Positions 1 through 8,233 of a stretch of 64,000 nucleotides of DNA are shown one piece after another. The notes under the pieces were generated by a model. That model made no database searches. It was not told the origin of the DNA and saw only the letters and a program-made list of their open reading frames with translations. The position numbers and the translations under genes were made by a program. The stretch spans positions 62,001 to 126,000 of the forward strand of contig NZ_JADGMI010000001.1 in NCBI RefSeq assembly GCF_015234305.1, read 5' to 3'. Numbering within the stretch: the stretch's first letter is position 1; each line of letters opens with the position of its first letter. This DNA is from Superficieibacter sp. 1612_C1 (lineage in GTDB: Bacteria > Pseudomonadota > Gammaproteobacteria > Enterobacterales > Enterobacteriaceae).

Positions 1-954
1 CGGGCGTCGTCCCCAGCGGTCGGAAAGATAGCCGGTGAGCGGCATACAGACTGCCACGCTTAACAGTCCCAGCGTGGTAATAAGATAGGAGTCGGTGCGG
101 CTGTAGTGCAGGTGCGTAGACAGATAGCCCGGCATAAAGGATTGCAGCACCCAGCTACTCACCGCTTTGACCACCACAAAGCCGGTACAGAACAGCAGTG
201 CGCGCATGGAGGTGGACAGGGTTTTACGCAGCGGCGATTTTTCCAGTTTGCCGCTGGCTTTCAGTTTATGAAACTCGGCGGAGTCTTCCATATTGCGCCG
301 CATATACAGCCCGCCGAGGCCCAGCGGTGCCGCCAGCAGGAACGGTATGCGCCAGCCCCAGTCATTCATCGCCGCCTCGCCCAGCATATGCGTCAGGAAA
401 AGTACCAGTCCGGAACCGCAAACGAAGGCCATAAAGCTGAAGTTTTCGCTCCAGCAGGTGAGCGTTGCCCGGCGGTGCGGCGGCGCGCTTTCCGCCAGAT
501 AAGTAATGACGCCCGAGCTTTCGCCGCCTGCGGCAAAACCCTGTACCAGACGAGTCAGCACCAGCAGAATGGGAGCGAGGATCCCCGCCTGCTGCCAGGT
601 CGGCAGGATCCCCATCACGAAGGTGGAAATCGAGGTAATGACGATAACCGTCACCAGTACTTTGCGTCGTCCGAGGCGGTCACCCATCGAACCGAAGAAC
701 AGCCCGCCCAGCGGACGCATCAGAAAGCCTGAGCCAAATACGGCGAAGGATTTCAGCAGCGCGACAGCCGGGTCGCTACTGACGAAAAAGTTGCTGGCGA
801 TAATCGCGGCCAGCGTGCCGTAAAGCCCGAAATCAAACCACTCGATAAAATGGCCGACGCCCGCCGACAGCATTATTTTGGCGGTGCGTCTGGCCGGCAT
901 TTTCTGCTGTCCGGCAGCATCGTCTCCGGCGTAGTGAATACCTGTTTGTTCCAT
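1..954 (-). CDS. MHS-family MFS transporter, N-terminal part (runs off the window)
   Basis: Open frame of 318 codons from ATG at 954 to the window edge, so the C-terminus is missing. I translated it from the minus strand: it starts MEQTGIHYAGDD and carries GHFIEWFDFGLYG in the first helix, the metabolite:H+ symporter (MHS) signature shared by ProP, KgtP and ShiA. The MFS loop motif GSMGDRLGRRK and the second-half repeat of it (LSDRWGRRP) are visible. It is an inner-membrane proton symporter for an organic acid or compatible solute; the substrate cannot be read. A good Shine-Dalgarno (AGGAGG on the minus strand) precedes the ATG. A 23-bp dyad lies about 140 bp upstream. Confidence 0.85.
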   Translation of the reverse strand, partial: MEQTGIHYAGDDAAGQQKMPARRTAKIMLSAGVGHFIEWFDFGLYGTLAAIIASNFFVSSDPAVALLKSFAVFGSGFLMRPLGGLFFGSMGDRLGRRKVLVTVIVITSISTFVMGILPTWQQAGILAPILLVLTRLVQGFAAGGESSGVITYLAESAPPHRRATLTCWSENFSFMAFVCGSGLVLFLTHMLGEAAMNDWGWRIPFLLAAPLGLGGLYMRRNMEDSAEFHKLKASGKLEKSPLRKTLSTSMRALLFCTGFVVVKAVSSWVLQSFMPGYLSTHLHYSRTDSYLITTLGLLSVAVCMPLTGYLSDRWGRRP

Positions 955-1089
955 GTAACCTCCTGAGGTTAAGCAGGGTAGCTGTCGGTGTGATGTTGTT
1001 GTTGTCAGTACGCTGAGTGTAGGGATTGCAGGCAGGCTGGCGAGTGCAGTGGCAGGTTGCGTGAGGCTTATCAAAGATTGCTGGCGCAA

Positions 1090-1112
1090 AGTGCTTCACA
1101 TAGTGAAGCACT
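1090..1112. promoter_or_regulatory. Perfect 10-bp inverted repeat, candidate operator
   Basis: AGTGCTTCAC, three bases (ATA), GTGAAGCACT. It lies in the divergent space between the MHS transporter and zinT, about 135 bp upstream of the transporter start. There is no T-run on either side, so a terminator is unlikely. A dimeric repressor or activator site is the better reading; the protein is unknown. Confidence 0.5.
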
Positions 1113-1169
1113 AACCTCCAGCGCCACGTAACGCATGCAGGAAGACTATCATTGCGTCATAATTTGTTA

Positions 1170-1184
1170 TGTTATATTGTAACA
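1170..1184. promoter_or_regulatory. Zur box-like operator of zinT
   Basis: TGTTATATTGTAACA, a near-perfect dyad resembling the core of the enterobacterial Zur box. It lies 32 bp before the zinT start, where Zur would block transcription in zinc-replete cells. The site is inferred by similarity to the known consensus. Confidence 0.6.
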
Positions 1185-1216
1185 ATAAATATCAACATCA
1201 CATTGAGGGTACTATT

Positions 1217-1867
1217 TTGGCGGTTAATTACAAAACTCTGGCGATGGCACTGGGCGCGCTGCTGGTTAGCGGACAGGCGCTGTCTCACGCGCACCATTCA
1301 CATGGCAAACCGTTAACGGAAGCGGAACAGAAAGCGGCGGAAGGCGTTTTTGACGATAAGGACGTTAAGGACCGCACTCTGTCGGACTGGGACGGCGTAT
1401 GGCAGTCCGTTTATCCGCTGCTGGTCAGCGGCGATCTGGACCCGGTGTTCAAAAAGAAAGCCGAAAAGGATAAAAGCAAAACCTTCGAGGACATTAAGGA
1501 GTATTACCGTAAGGGATACGTCACTGATGTTGCGACTATCGGCATTGAAAATGGGGTAATGGAGTTCCATACCGGCGACAAAGTGGACTCCTGTAAGTAC
1601 GACTACGCCGGACATAAGATCCTGACCTATACCTCCGGCAAGAAGGGCGTTCGCTACTTATTCGAGTGTAAAGACGCCAGCAGCAAAGCGCCGAAGTACG
1701 TGCAGTTCAGCGATCATATCATCGCGCCCCGCCAGTCGGCTCACTACCATATCTTTATGGGCAACACCTCACAGGACGCCTTGCTTAAGGAGATGGATAA
1801 CTGGCCGACGTATTACCCGTTCCAGTTGACCAACGAGCAGGTGGTTGATGAGATGCTGCACCACTGA
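1217..1867 (+). CDS. zinT: Zinc-binding periplasmic protein ZinT
   Basis: A 216-residue protein, the same length as E. coli ZinT (YodA). A signal peptide (about residues 1-23) is followed at once by the His-rich stretch HAHHSHG that binds metal. The lipocalin-like ZinT domain fills the rest, with [15 protein letters not shown] and the His motif [10 protein letters not shown]. It binds Zn(II) or Cd(II) in the periplasm and assists ZnuA in zinc uptake during starvation. I chose TTG at 1217 because it gives the family length and has GAGGG seven bases upstream; the longer frame from 1169 would run through the Zur-like box. Regulation by Zur is likely. Confidence 0.92.
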   Translation: MAVNYKTLAMALGALLVSGQALSHAHHSHGKPLTEAEQKAAEGVFDDKDVKDRTLSDWDGVWQSVYPLLVSGDLDPVFKKKAEKDKSKTFEDIKEYYRKGYVTDVATIGIENGVMEFHTGDKVDSCKYDYAGHKILTYTSGKKGVRYLFECKDASSKAPKYVQFSDHIIAPRQSAHYHIFMGNTSQDALLKEMDNWPTYYPFQLTNEQVVDEMLHH

Positions 1868-1901
1868 TCGTCTGGCCCTGCGCCTGGCGGCGCGGGGCCA
1901 A

Positions 1902-3194
1902 CTAACGCTCATAGCTATCGTTGTCATCGCAGGTTGCCGCGGATGCGCTTACCTGCACATCATTAAATGACAGCCTGCTCACGCCTGAAATTTTACCGAA
2001 CTCGGTCGCCTCAATAGCGATAGAGGATAACTGAAGTTTCTCGACGGGCCGTTCAGGATAGCCTTCAATAAAAAAAGCACGTGAAAAAATCGTATCGCCC
2101 GAACGGCGGGCGGTAATATCACTTAGCGCCACATTTGATACCTGCGTTAAGCCCGCCTCGCCGTCAACGCCCTCCGCCAGTTTTTGCCAGTGCGGCGGCT
2201 TATCGGTCAGATTACCTTTCTCGCCGTAGCTGTACTGCGGGAACCAGTTGAGCTGGATCATGACCGGAAAAGTGACGTCGGTGAGCGTCAGATGTCGTAC
2301 CGCGATATCGCGGATAAACCCGCCGCGATTGCGGGCCGATTTGATGCGAAAACCGACGCCAGTGCCGTTAAACTGATTGTGTTCAATGGTCACCCGTTCA
2401 ATACCGCCGGAGGTTTCGCTGCCGATGGTAATCCCGGAGCCTTTATTGAGCGTGCAGTGGCGGATAGTAATATCCCTGGCGCTGATGGCCTTTTGCGCCG
2501 CCTCTTTACCCCGGCCTGCTTTGATACAGATATTGTCATCGTTACAGGAGACCACGCACTTTTCCACGCGGACCTGTTCGCAGGCATCGATATCAATACC
2601 GTCGGTGCTGGGACCCGCGGAATTCGCAATCTGCACGCCGGTTACGTTAACGTGCGACGAATAGCAAAGATGGAGATTCCAGAAACCGGACTCGCGGCTG
2701 GTAAAATTATTCAGGGTAATGTTCTTGCTGTGGTAAACCACAATATTGCGCGGACGCTGACAGTCGTAATCCACCACCCAGCGCAGACCGCGGGCACTGT
2801 AGTCGGCCAGCATGCCGCCCTGTTCATCTTCGCCCCAGAAGCGATGCCACCAGACCGCGCCCTGACCATCAATAGTCCCCGGACCGCCGATCTGCACATC
2901 CTGACAGTGATTAACATTCACGATCCCGGCAGGCCAGACCATATCAATCCCGGCGACCCGGGTCTCAATCAGGGGATAGTCGGCCAGATTTTCGCTGCCC
3001 AGCAATACCGCGCCTTCCGCAAGATAAAGCGATAAGCCACTCTTCAGAAACAGCGCGCCGGTTAAAAAGCGGCCGGCAGGAATAACGAGGGTATCGCCAG
3101 GCTGCGCATCATCGATCATGCGCTGGAGAATATGGGTGATGACAAACTGTCCGTTGGCAAACGTATCCGGATGATCAAACGTAAGCTGCGCCAT
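1902..3194 (-). CDS. Glycoside hydrolase family 28 protein (polygalacturonase-like)
   Basis: 430 residues with the parallel beta-helix layout of GH28. The active-site blocks are in order: STDGID (D198), CNDDNICIK (D219-D220), GSGITIGSE (252-260) and FRIKSARNRGG (R283, K285). The usual GHG block reads GSG here, so the conserved histidine is replaced by serine. That argues for a substrate other than plain polygalacturonan, or altered catalysis. There is no signal peptide, so the enzyme should be cytoplasmic and act on imported pectin-type oligomers. The ATG at 3194 has an AGGA-type ribosome site. It stands alone and converges with zinT; a BIME lies upstream. Confidence 0.82.
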   Translation of the reverse strand: MAQLTFDHPDTFANGQFVITHILQRMIDDAQPGDTLVIPAGRFLTGALFLKSGLSLYLAEGAVLLGSENLADYPLIETRVAGIDMVWPAGIVNVNHCQDVQIGGPGTIDGQGAVWWHRFWGEDEQGGMLADYSARGLRWVVDYDCQRPRNIVVYHSKNITLNNFTSRESGFWNLHLCYSSHVNVTGVQIANSAGPSTDGIDIDACEQVRVEKCVVSCNDDNICIKAGRGKEAAQKAISARDITIRHCTLNKGSGITIGSETSGGIERVTIEHNQFNGTGVGFRIKSARNRGGFIRDIAVRHLTLTDVTFPVMIQLNWFPQYSYGEKGNLTDKPPHWQKLAEGVDGEAGLTQVSNVALSDITARRSGDTIFSRAFFIEGYPERPVEKLQLSSIAIEATEFGKISGVSRLSFNDVQVSASAATCDDNDSYER

Positions 3195-3320
3195 AAGGTG
3201 TCCTGTAAACCGAGATCTGAATACGGTTGTAGCGGATTATCGTCAGGAAAACCTTTTTCTGATGGACATCGTTATCGGGAGGATGGCAAAAAGGCCGTTA
3301 ACCTGCCAGCGCGGGTAACC

Positions 3321-3418
3321 TGCCGGGTGACGCTTCGCTTGCTCGGCCTACAAAGTCACCTAATATCAATGCATTACGTATAACCTGTAGGCCCGCGCAA
3401 GCACAGCGCCGCCGGGCA
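3321..3418. repeat. BIME: two inverted REP elements
   Basis: A left REP (TGCCGGGTGACGCTTCG...GGCCTAC, 3321-3351) and an inverted right REP (GTAGGCCCGCGCAAGC...CCGGGCA, 3387-3418) flank a short AT-rich spacer. They lie in the 292-bp gap between the GH28 gene and the CsbD-like gene and match the REP type found elsewhere in this window. Confidence 0.85.
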
Positions 3419-3437
3419 AATGGAGACGCGCAGGCAT

Positions 3438-3463
3438 AAAAAAGGACCGCCCTGAGGCGGTCC
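3438..3463 (-). terminator. Rho-independent terminator of the CsbD-like gene
   Basis: GGACCGCC, loop CTGA, GGCGGTCC (3444-3463), followed on the minus strand by a run of six T. It starts 24 bp after the stop codon at 3487. Confidence 0.85.
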
Positions 3464-3486
3464 CTGTAGATCATATCGCTCGTAAA

Positions 3487-3735
3487 TTATTTACGGGCGA
3501 GCAGGAAACCCAGCACAATCCCGACCGCACCCGCGATGGCTAAACCGCCCAGCGGATTAGTAGACACCTGGTCGCGAACCGTATCGGCTGCGTCACGTAC
3601 CGCATAGCCTGCCTGCGATGCGTATTTACGGGTGGCACCTTTCACGGTGTCATCGTGGTTGTCAGTCGCGCGACCAAAAACTTCCTGCGCTTTACCCGCG
3701 GCTTCGTTTACTTTATTTTCTGCTTTCTCGAACAT
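3487..3735 (-). CDS. CsbD-like / ElaB-YqjD-type small stress protein
   Basis: 82 residues. The N-terminal half resembles the CsbD/YjbJ family (KVNEAAGKAQEVFGRATD). The C-terminus is a hydrophobic anchor ending GFLLARK (about 62-82), as in the ribosome-associated, membrane-anchored ElaB/YqjD/YgaM proteins. An amphipathic helix followed by one membrane segment is therefore expected, facing the cytoplasm. Upstream is a sigma-S-like -10 (CTATACTT), which fits a stationary-phase or general-stress role. The Shine-Dalgarno AGGAG is perfect but can pair in a hairpin. No more precise function is known. Confidence 0.75.
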   Translation of the reverse strand: MFEKAENKVNEAAGKAQEVFGRATDNHDDTVKGATRKYASQAGYAVRDAADTVRDQVSTNPLGGLAIAGAVGIVLGFLLARK

Positions 3736-3738
3736 GTC

Positions 3739-3777
3739 AGGCTCCTTAGGTACGTGTGTACCTTAAGTATAGGAGCC
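3739..3777 (-). promoter_or_regulatory. Sigma-S-like -10 and SD-sequestering hairpin of the CsbD-like gene
   Basis: On the minus strand CTATACTT (plus coordinates 3765-3772) matches the extended sigma-S -10 (CTATACT). The surrounding bases form nested inverted repeats: GGCTCC with GGAGCC, and AGGTAC with GTACCT around a four-base loop. The inner arm would be at the 5' end of the transcript; the outer arm covers the Shine-Dalgarno. Confidence 0.45.
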
Positions 3778-3842
3778 CTTATGTCAGTGTGTAGCAAGTC
3801 CGGAAAATTCTCATCGCCTCGTCTCTTTCCCGGACGTGTCGG

Positions 3843-4544
3843 CTACCCGCGCGCCAGCGAGGCGCGAACATCGCGCCGCTGCCAGCGTTTTGCCAACAGG
3901 CCCAGGCCGCTACACAGCAGGTAATACACCACGCCAGTGAAAATAAAAATGGCGGTAGGGTAGATCTGAACCCGGTTATTAACCTGCCCGGCGACGGTGG
4001 TGAGTTCCGGTACGTTAACGATAAACGCCAGCGAGGTGTCTTTCATCAGGCTGATAAAAATACCGACCAACGAAGGCAGCACGTTGCGCAGCACCTGCGG
4101 CAGTAAAATAAGCCGTAGCGTCTGTCCGGGGCTGAAACCCTGCGTTTGCGCGGCTTCATACTGGCCGACCGGCAGCGCCTGAAGCCCTGCCAGCACCGAG
4201 TGCATCACCGAGGCGGCGGTAAACCACGCCAGCGCCAGCGTGACGGTGACCGCGCCGGGCAGGTCGCTGCCGGTGAGCATCGGCAGCAAATACCATAGCC
4301 AGAAAATAACGAAAATCAGCGGAATGCCGCGAATAAGCTCAGCCCACAAAAACAGGATTCGCCGTATGAATCCAGGATAGCGCCACGCGGCGCAGGCCAG
4401 CACAATGCCGCCGGGCAGGGCGAGGATCCCGGCACCCAGCGCCATGAGCAGCGTCAGTACCACGCCGCCTGGCTCGCCGTCAGCCAGTCGTCCCCACAGC
4501 AGATAATCGAGGTTATCGGTAATAACGGTAATATTCGCCAGCAT
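3843..4544 (-). CDS. Polar amino-acid ABC transporter permease (HisM/GlnP type)
   Basis: 233 residues with about five membrane segments and the permease EAA loop around YEAAQTQGFSPGQTLRLILLPQ, which couples to the ATPase. It pairs with the adjacent permease to form the inner-membrane channel of a polar amino-acid importer. It is the last gene of the mtcBC-linked operon and overlaps the upstream permease by one base (TAATG), which indicates translational coupling. The substrate is inferred from context to be a sulfur amino acid such as cystine, not shown directly. Confidence 0.85.
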   Translation of the reverse strand: MLANITVITDNLDYLLWGRLADGEPGGVVLTLLMALGAGILALPGGIVLACAAWRYPGFIRRILFLWAELIRGIPLIFVIFWLWYLLPMLTGSDLPGAVTVTLALAWFTAASVMHSVLAGLQALPVGQYEAAQTQGFSPGQTLRLILLPQVLRNVLPSLVGIFISLMKDTSLAFIVNVPELTTVAGQVNNRVQIYPTAIFIFTGVVYYLLCSGLGLLAKRWQRRDVRASLARG

Positions 4545-5296
4545 CAGGCATTCCTCCTTTTTGCCGCAACGCGGGCGTGCTTCGGACCCAGACGGACCAG
4601 AATCGCCCCGGCGATGATACCGGTGAACAGATACAGCACGGTGCCAACGGCAAAGGCTTCCAGCGCGTGCGCGTTATAACTTTCGATCTGGCGCACCTGA
4701 TAGGTCAGCTCGGCGAAGCCGATGCCGCTCGCCAGCGACGAGAGCTTCATCAAATTGAGATACTGTCCGATGATGGGCTGCCAGGCGTTTGCCAGCCCCT
4801 GAGGCAGCAGGATCAGCCGAAAAAGCCGCCACGTGGAGAATCCTTGCGCCAGCGCCGCCTCACGCTGTCCGCTCGCCACCGCCCGCAGACCGGATTCAAT
4901 CTCTTCAATCAGGAAGGCGGAGGTAAACACGCCCAGCCCCCATGCCGAACAGATAAACTCCGGCGTCAGCCACCAGACATCGCCTGGCAGGATCGACCAG
5001 CGATGATCGGCATTAATAAAGTCGCGGAAAGCCAGCGGCAGCAGGTTCCAGGCGGCGAAATACCAGAACAGCAGTTGCACCAGCAGCGGCGTATTACGAA
5101 ATAACGAGACCCAGACGGCCACCAGCCCATTGCCGACGCGCCCACCCGCCAGACGCAGCGCCAGAAACAGCACCGCCAGAACGGTTGCCAGCAGAATGCC
5201 CGCCACCGTGACCCATAAGGTGGTCAGAAAACCGGAAATAATCCATTGCAGGGGCTGCCCGGTCAGCACCCCCTGCCAGTCCAGTAGCTGATTCAC
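4544..5296 (-). CDS. Polar amino-acid ABC transporter permease
   Basis: 250 residues with the same HisQ/GlnP-type fold as its partner. The pattern FRNTPLLVQLLFWYFA near the N-terminal helices and the coupling loop REAALAQGFSTWRLFRLILLPQ are both diagnostic of the PAAT family. It overlaps the ATPase gene upstream by four bases (ATGA) and the next permease by one base. The two permeases probably form a heterodimer in the inner membrane. Confidence 0.86.
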   Translation of the reverse strand: MNQLLDWQGVLTGQPLQWIISGFLTTLWVTVAGILLATVLAVLFLALRLAGGRVGNGLVAVWVSLFRNTPLLVQLLFWYFAAWNLLPLAFRDFINADHRWSILPGDVWWLTPEFICSAWGLGVFTSAFLIEEIESGLRAVASGQREAALAQGFSTWRLFRLILLPQGLANAWQPIIGQYLNLMKLSSLASGIGFAELTYQVRQIESYNAHALEAFAVGTVLYLFTGIIAGAILVRLGPKHARVAAKRRNA

Positions 5297-6111
5297 TCCG
5301 GACGCTCCTGATGCAGCGGATCCAGCACTTTTTGCAGAAAGCGTTGCGCACGCGGATGGCGTGGCTGAGTGAAGAATTCCGCAGGCGGTGCCACTTCGCA
5401 GATATCGCCGCCGTCAATAAACACCACCCGGTCGGCGATTTCCCTGGCGAACTGCATCTCGTGGGTCACCACGATCATCGTGATGCCGCTGTGCGCGAGA
5501 GTTTTCATGACGTACAGCACTTCGCCGATCATTTCCGGATCCAGCGCTGAGGTCGGCTCGTCAAACAGGATGATTTGCGGCGAGGAGGCAAGGGCGCGGG
5601 CAATCGCCACGCGCTGCTGCTGGCCGCCGGAAAGCTGTGACGGCATATGCTGCGCTTTGTCAGTCAGTCCAACCTGATGTAGCAGTTCCAGCGCGCGCTT
5701 TTCAGCATCCGCTTTTTTCCAGCCGTGCACCGCTTCCAGCGCCAGGGCAATATTCTGCGCTGCGTTAAGATGGGCATACAGATTAAACTGCTGGAACACA
5801 AATCCCACCCGGCTGCGAAGCTGGCGTAGCGCACGTCCCTGCAACTGGCGGGTCGATTTATTGTCGACCAGTATATCGCCACTGCTCAGGGATTCGAGCT
5901 GATTGATGAGGCGAATCAACGTGGATTTACCGGAGCCGGAAGGGCCGAGGATCGCTACCACTTCGCCGGGGTTAATCGTTAAATTGATACCGTTTAATAC
6001 GCGGTGATCGCCGAACGCTTTCACCACGTCGCGAAATTCAACGCTGGCGTTTTCCAGACGTGAAAAATCCGCAGACCCTGCTGCGGATTGAGAGAGTAAA
6101 CCTGACAACAT
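5293..6111 (-). CDS. Polar amino-acid ABC transporter ATP-binding protein
   Basis: 272 residues. Walker A GPSGSGKST is at 56-64, the ABC signature LSGGQQQR at 160-167, and Walker B is ILFDEPTSALDP. This is the GlnQ/HisP type of cytoplasmic ATPase that drives the two permeases downstream. I placed the start at ATG 6111, one base after the stop of the binding-protein gene. The longer frame from 6168 would overlap that gene by more than 50 bp. The first roughly 25 residues are an extension beyond the usual GlnQ start. Confidence 0.87.
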   Translation of the reverse strand: MLSGLLSQSAAGSADFSRLENASVEFRDVVKAFGDHRVLNGINLTINPGEVVAILGPSGSGKSTLIRLINQLESLSSGDILVDNKSTRQLQGRALRQLRSRVGFVFQQFNLYAHLNAAQNIALALEAVHGWKKADAEKRALELLHQVGLTDKAQHMPSQLSGGQQQRVAIARALASSPQIILFDEPTSALDPEMIGEVLYVMKTLAHSGITMIVVTHEMQFAREIADRVVFIDGGDICEVAPPAEFFTQPRHPRAQRFLQKVLDPLHQERPE

Positions 6112-6112
6112 A

Positions 6113-6931
6113 TTACTTTGCTTCGATAGTAAATGAACGTGGCTGTGGGGTTTTGGTGGAAGGACCAAACCAGGTATCGTAAATTTTGGCGGCCTGGCCG
6201 TTTTTCTCCAGATTCACCAGCTCGTCATTCACCGCTTTCAGCAGCGCCGTCTCGCCTTTCTTCACGCCAACGCCGATCTCTTCTTTACTCAGCAGATCCG
6301 GCAGGATCTTGAATTTCGCCTTGTCCGGCGCTTCCGCCAGCAGGCCCGCAAGAATGGTGCTGTCCTGAGTGATTGCCTGCACATTACCGTTACGCAGCGC
6401 GGTCAGCGCCAGGGGAATATCGTCATAGGCCAGCACGCGAGCCTGCGGATAACGCTGATGCAGCGCCTGCTCGCCGGTGGTGCCTTTTACCGCGCCAATA
6501 CGGGCGCGGCTGTACTCATCCAGTTTGTCCGGGGATTTCGCCGGCACCAGGAACTGCTGTCCGGTGACAAAGTAAGGCGTAGAGAAATCAACCACCTGCG
6601 CGCGTTCCGGGGTAATGGTGATATCCGCGACGATCAGATCCGCTTTACCGGATTGCAGCAGCGGAATACGGTTCGCCGGATTGGTCGCCACCAGTTCCAG
6701 CTTCACGCCGAGCGCTTTAGCCAGTGCTTTTGCGAAATCCACATCGTAGCCGACGATGTCGTGACTTTTTGGATCGACCGAGCCAAACGGCGGGTTAGCG
6801 TCAAACGTCGCCACTTTTACTACGCCTGCGGCTTTGATATCCGCCAGCTGATCGGCATGAGCGGCGGAGCCCAGCGTTAACAGGCCCAGCGCCAGCGCCA
6901 GTGTTTTCATTGTGTGTAATTGATGTGCCAT
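6113..6931 (-). CDS. Polar amino-acid ABC transporter periplasmic binding protein
   Basis: 272 residues with a signal peptide (MKTLALALGLLTLGSAAHA, after a short MAHQLHT leader) and the SBP family 3 fold. Landmarks are VATFDANPPFG, DIVGYDVDFAKALAKALG and DLIVADITITPERAQVVDFSTPYF, close to the FliY/HisJ group. It captures an amino acid in the periplasm for the permeases downstream. The upstream ATG at 6931 is preferred because AGAGGA sits just before it; M8 is a possible alternative. The 144-bp gap to mtcC holds a GTAGCGCTAC palindrome but no clear terminator, so all six genes are probably co-transcribed. Context suggests cystine or another sulfur amino acid as ligand. Confidence 0.85.
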   Translation of the reverse strand: MAHQLHTMKTLALALGLLTLGSAAHADQLADIKAAGVVKVATFDANPPFGSVDPKSHDIVGYDVDFAKALAKALGVKLELVATNPANRIPLLQSGKADLIVADITITPERAQVVDFSTPYFVTGQQFLVPAKSPDKLDEYSRARIGAVKGTTGEQALHQRYPQARVLAYDDIPLALTALRNGNVQAITQDSTILAGLLAEAPDKAKFKILPDLLSKEEIGVGVKKGETALLKAVNDELVNLEKNGQAAKIYDTWFGPSTKTPQPRSFTIEAK

Positions 6932-7075
6932 AGATTCCTCTGCGTACCCTGTTTTAGTTTTGTAGCGCTACGCTCCCACAATGCTTCATCGACCACAAAG
7001 AAGAAAAAGTTCTTATTTATGTCAGAAAAACTATAAGTAAAAACGATGTTATGACCAGGTAAATTGAATGAGTTT

Positions 7076-8221
7076 TTACTTCGCCAATGCCTGACGAAGG
7101 TCATCAATTAAATCCTGCGGATCTTCAATACCCACCGACAGACGAATAAGCTGCGGCGTAATGCCGTTCGCCAGCCGCTGCGCCAGCGGAATGGAGGCGT
7201 GGGTCATGCTGAAGGGCTGGCTGACCAGACTTTCCACACCGCCCAGGCTCTCGGCCAGGGTGAACAGTTTCAGTTTCTGGATAATGGTTGTGGCACGCTG
7301 GTCATCGCCCTTCACTACGATGGAGATCATCCCGCCCGCCTGCGACATCTGCCTGCGCGCCAGTTCAAAATGTGGATGCGATTCCAGCCCCGGATACCAC
7401 ACTTTTTCCACCTGCGGCTGCTGCTCCAGCCAGCGGGCCAGCGCCAGCGCGTTACTGCTGTGACGCTCAATACGTAGCGCCAGCGTGCGAATACCGCGCA
7501 ACGTCAGGAAACTGCTGAACGGGTCAAGCACGCCGCCGATGGCGTTTTGCAGGTAGCCAAGCTTTTCCGCAAGTTCGGGGTTATCGCCCACCACGACCAG
7601 CCCCGCCACGACATCGGAATGACCGTTGAGGTATTTAGTCGCTGAATGCACGACGATATCAAAACCCTGCTCCAGCGGGCGTTGCAGTATCGGTGAGGCA
7701 AAGGTGTTATCCGCCACGCTAATCAGATGATGCCGTCTGGCGATGGCGGCAATTGCCTCCAGGTCGGCCAGTTTCAGCAGTGGGTTGGTCGGCGTTTCTA
7801 CCCAGAGCATTCGGGTTTCCGGGCGGATCGCCGCCTCAATCGCCTGTACATCGTCTGGTTTCACCCAGCTCACCTGTAGACCAGCGGTGCGGCATCGTAC
7901 GTTCTCGATCAGGCGGTAAGTCCCGCCGTAAACGTCGTCTACCGCCACGATATGACTCTCTTTATCAAGCAGTTCGAGCACGGTGGCGATCCCGGCTAGC
8001 CCCGAGGCAAACGCATAGCCGCGGCTGCCGCCTTCCAGTTCGGCGATGGCCGCTTCCAGTGTATCGCGGGTCGGATTGCCGCTGCGTGAATATTCGTAGC
8101 CGGTGTGCTGACCCGGTGCAGGCTGGGCAAAGGTAGAGGTGGCGTAAATCGGCGGCATGACCGCGCCGTGCTGGTCGTTAAACGCACCGCTGTGAACGCT
8201 AAGAGTGGCTAAGTTTTTCAT
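7076..8221 (-). CDS. mtcC: Cystathionine gamma-lyase / gamma-synthase family PLP enzyme
   Basis: 381 residues of the Cys/Met-metabolism PLP family. The Schiff-base lysine is K196 in [27 protein letters not shown] and ETPTNPLL are the other family blocks. It follows a cystathionine beta-synthase by 12 bp, so its job is most likely cystathionine gamma-lyase, giving cysteine, 2-oxobutanoate and ammonia. This is the second step of reverse transsulfuration. The pair matches what I recall as mtcBC of Klebsiella; MetB-type gamma-synthase activity cannot be excluded from sequence. RBS AGGGAA precedes the ATG. Confidence 0.85.
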   Translation of the reverse strand: MKNLATLSVHSGAFNDQHGAVMPPIYATSTFAQPAPGQHTGYEYSRSGNPTRDTLEAAIAELEGGSRGYAFASGLAGIATVLELLDKESHIVAVDDVYGGTYRLIENVRCRTAGLQVSWVKPDDVQAIEAAIRPETRMLWVETPTNPLLKLADLEAIAAIARRHHLISVADNTFASPILQRPLEQGFDIVVHSATKYLNGHSDVVAGLVVVGDNPELAEKLGYLQNAIGGVLDPFSSFLTLRGIRTLALRIERHSSNALALARWLEQQPQVEKVWYPGLESHPHFELARRQMSQAGGMISIVVKGDDQRATTIIQKLKLFTLAESLGGVESLVSQPFSMTHASIPLAQRLANGITPQLIRLSVGIEDPQDLIDDLRQALAK

Positions 8222-8233
8222 AGGAGTTCCCTG

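Noticed and set aside
6962-6971. GTAGCGCTAC palindrome between mtcC and the binding-protein gene
   Set aside because: Ten bases with no loop or tail; too short to call a terminator or operator.
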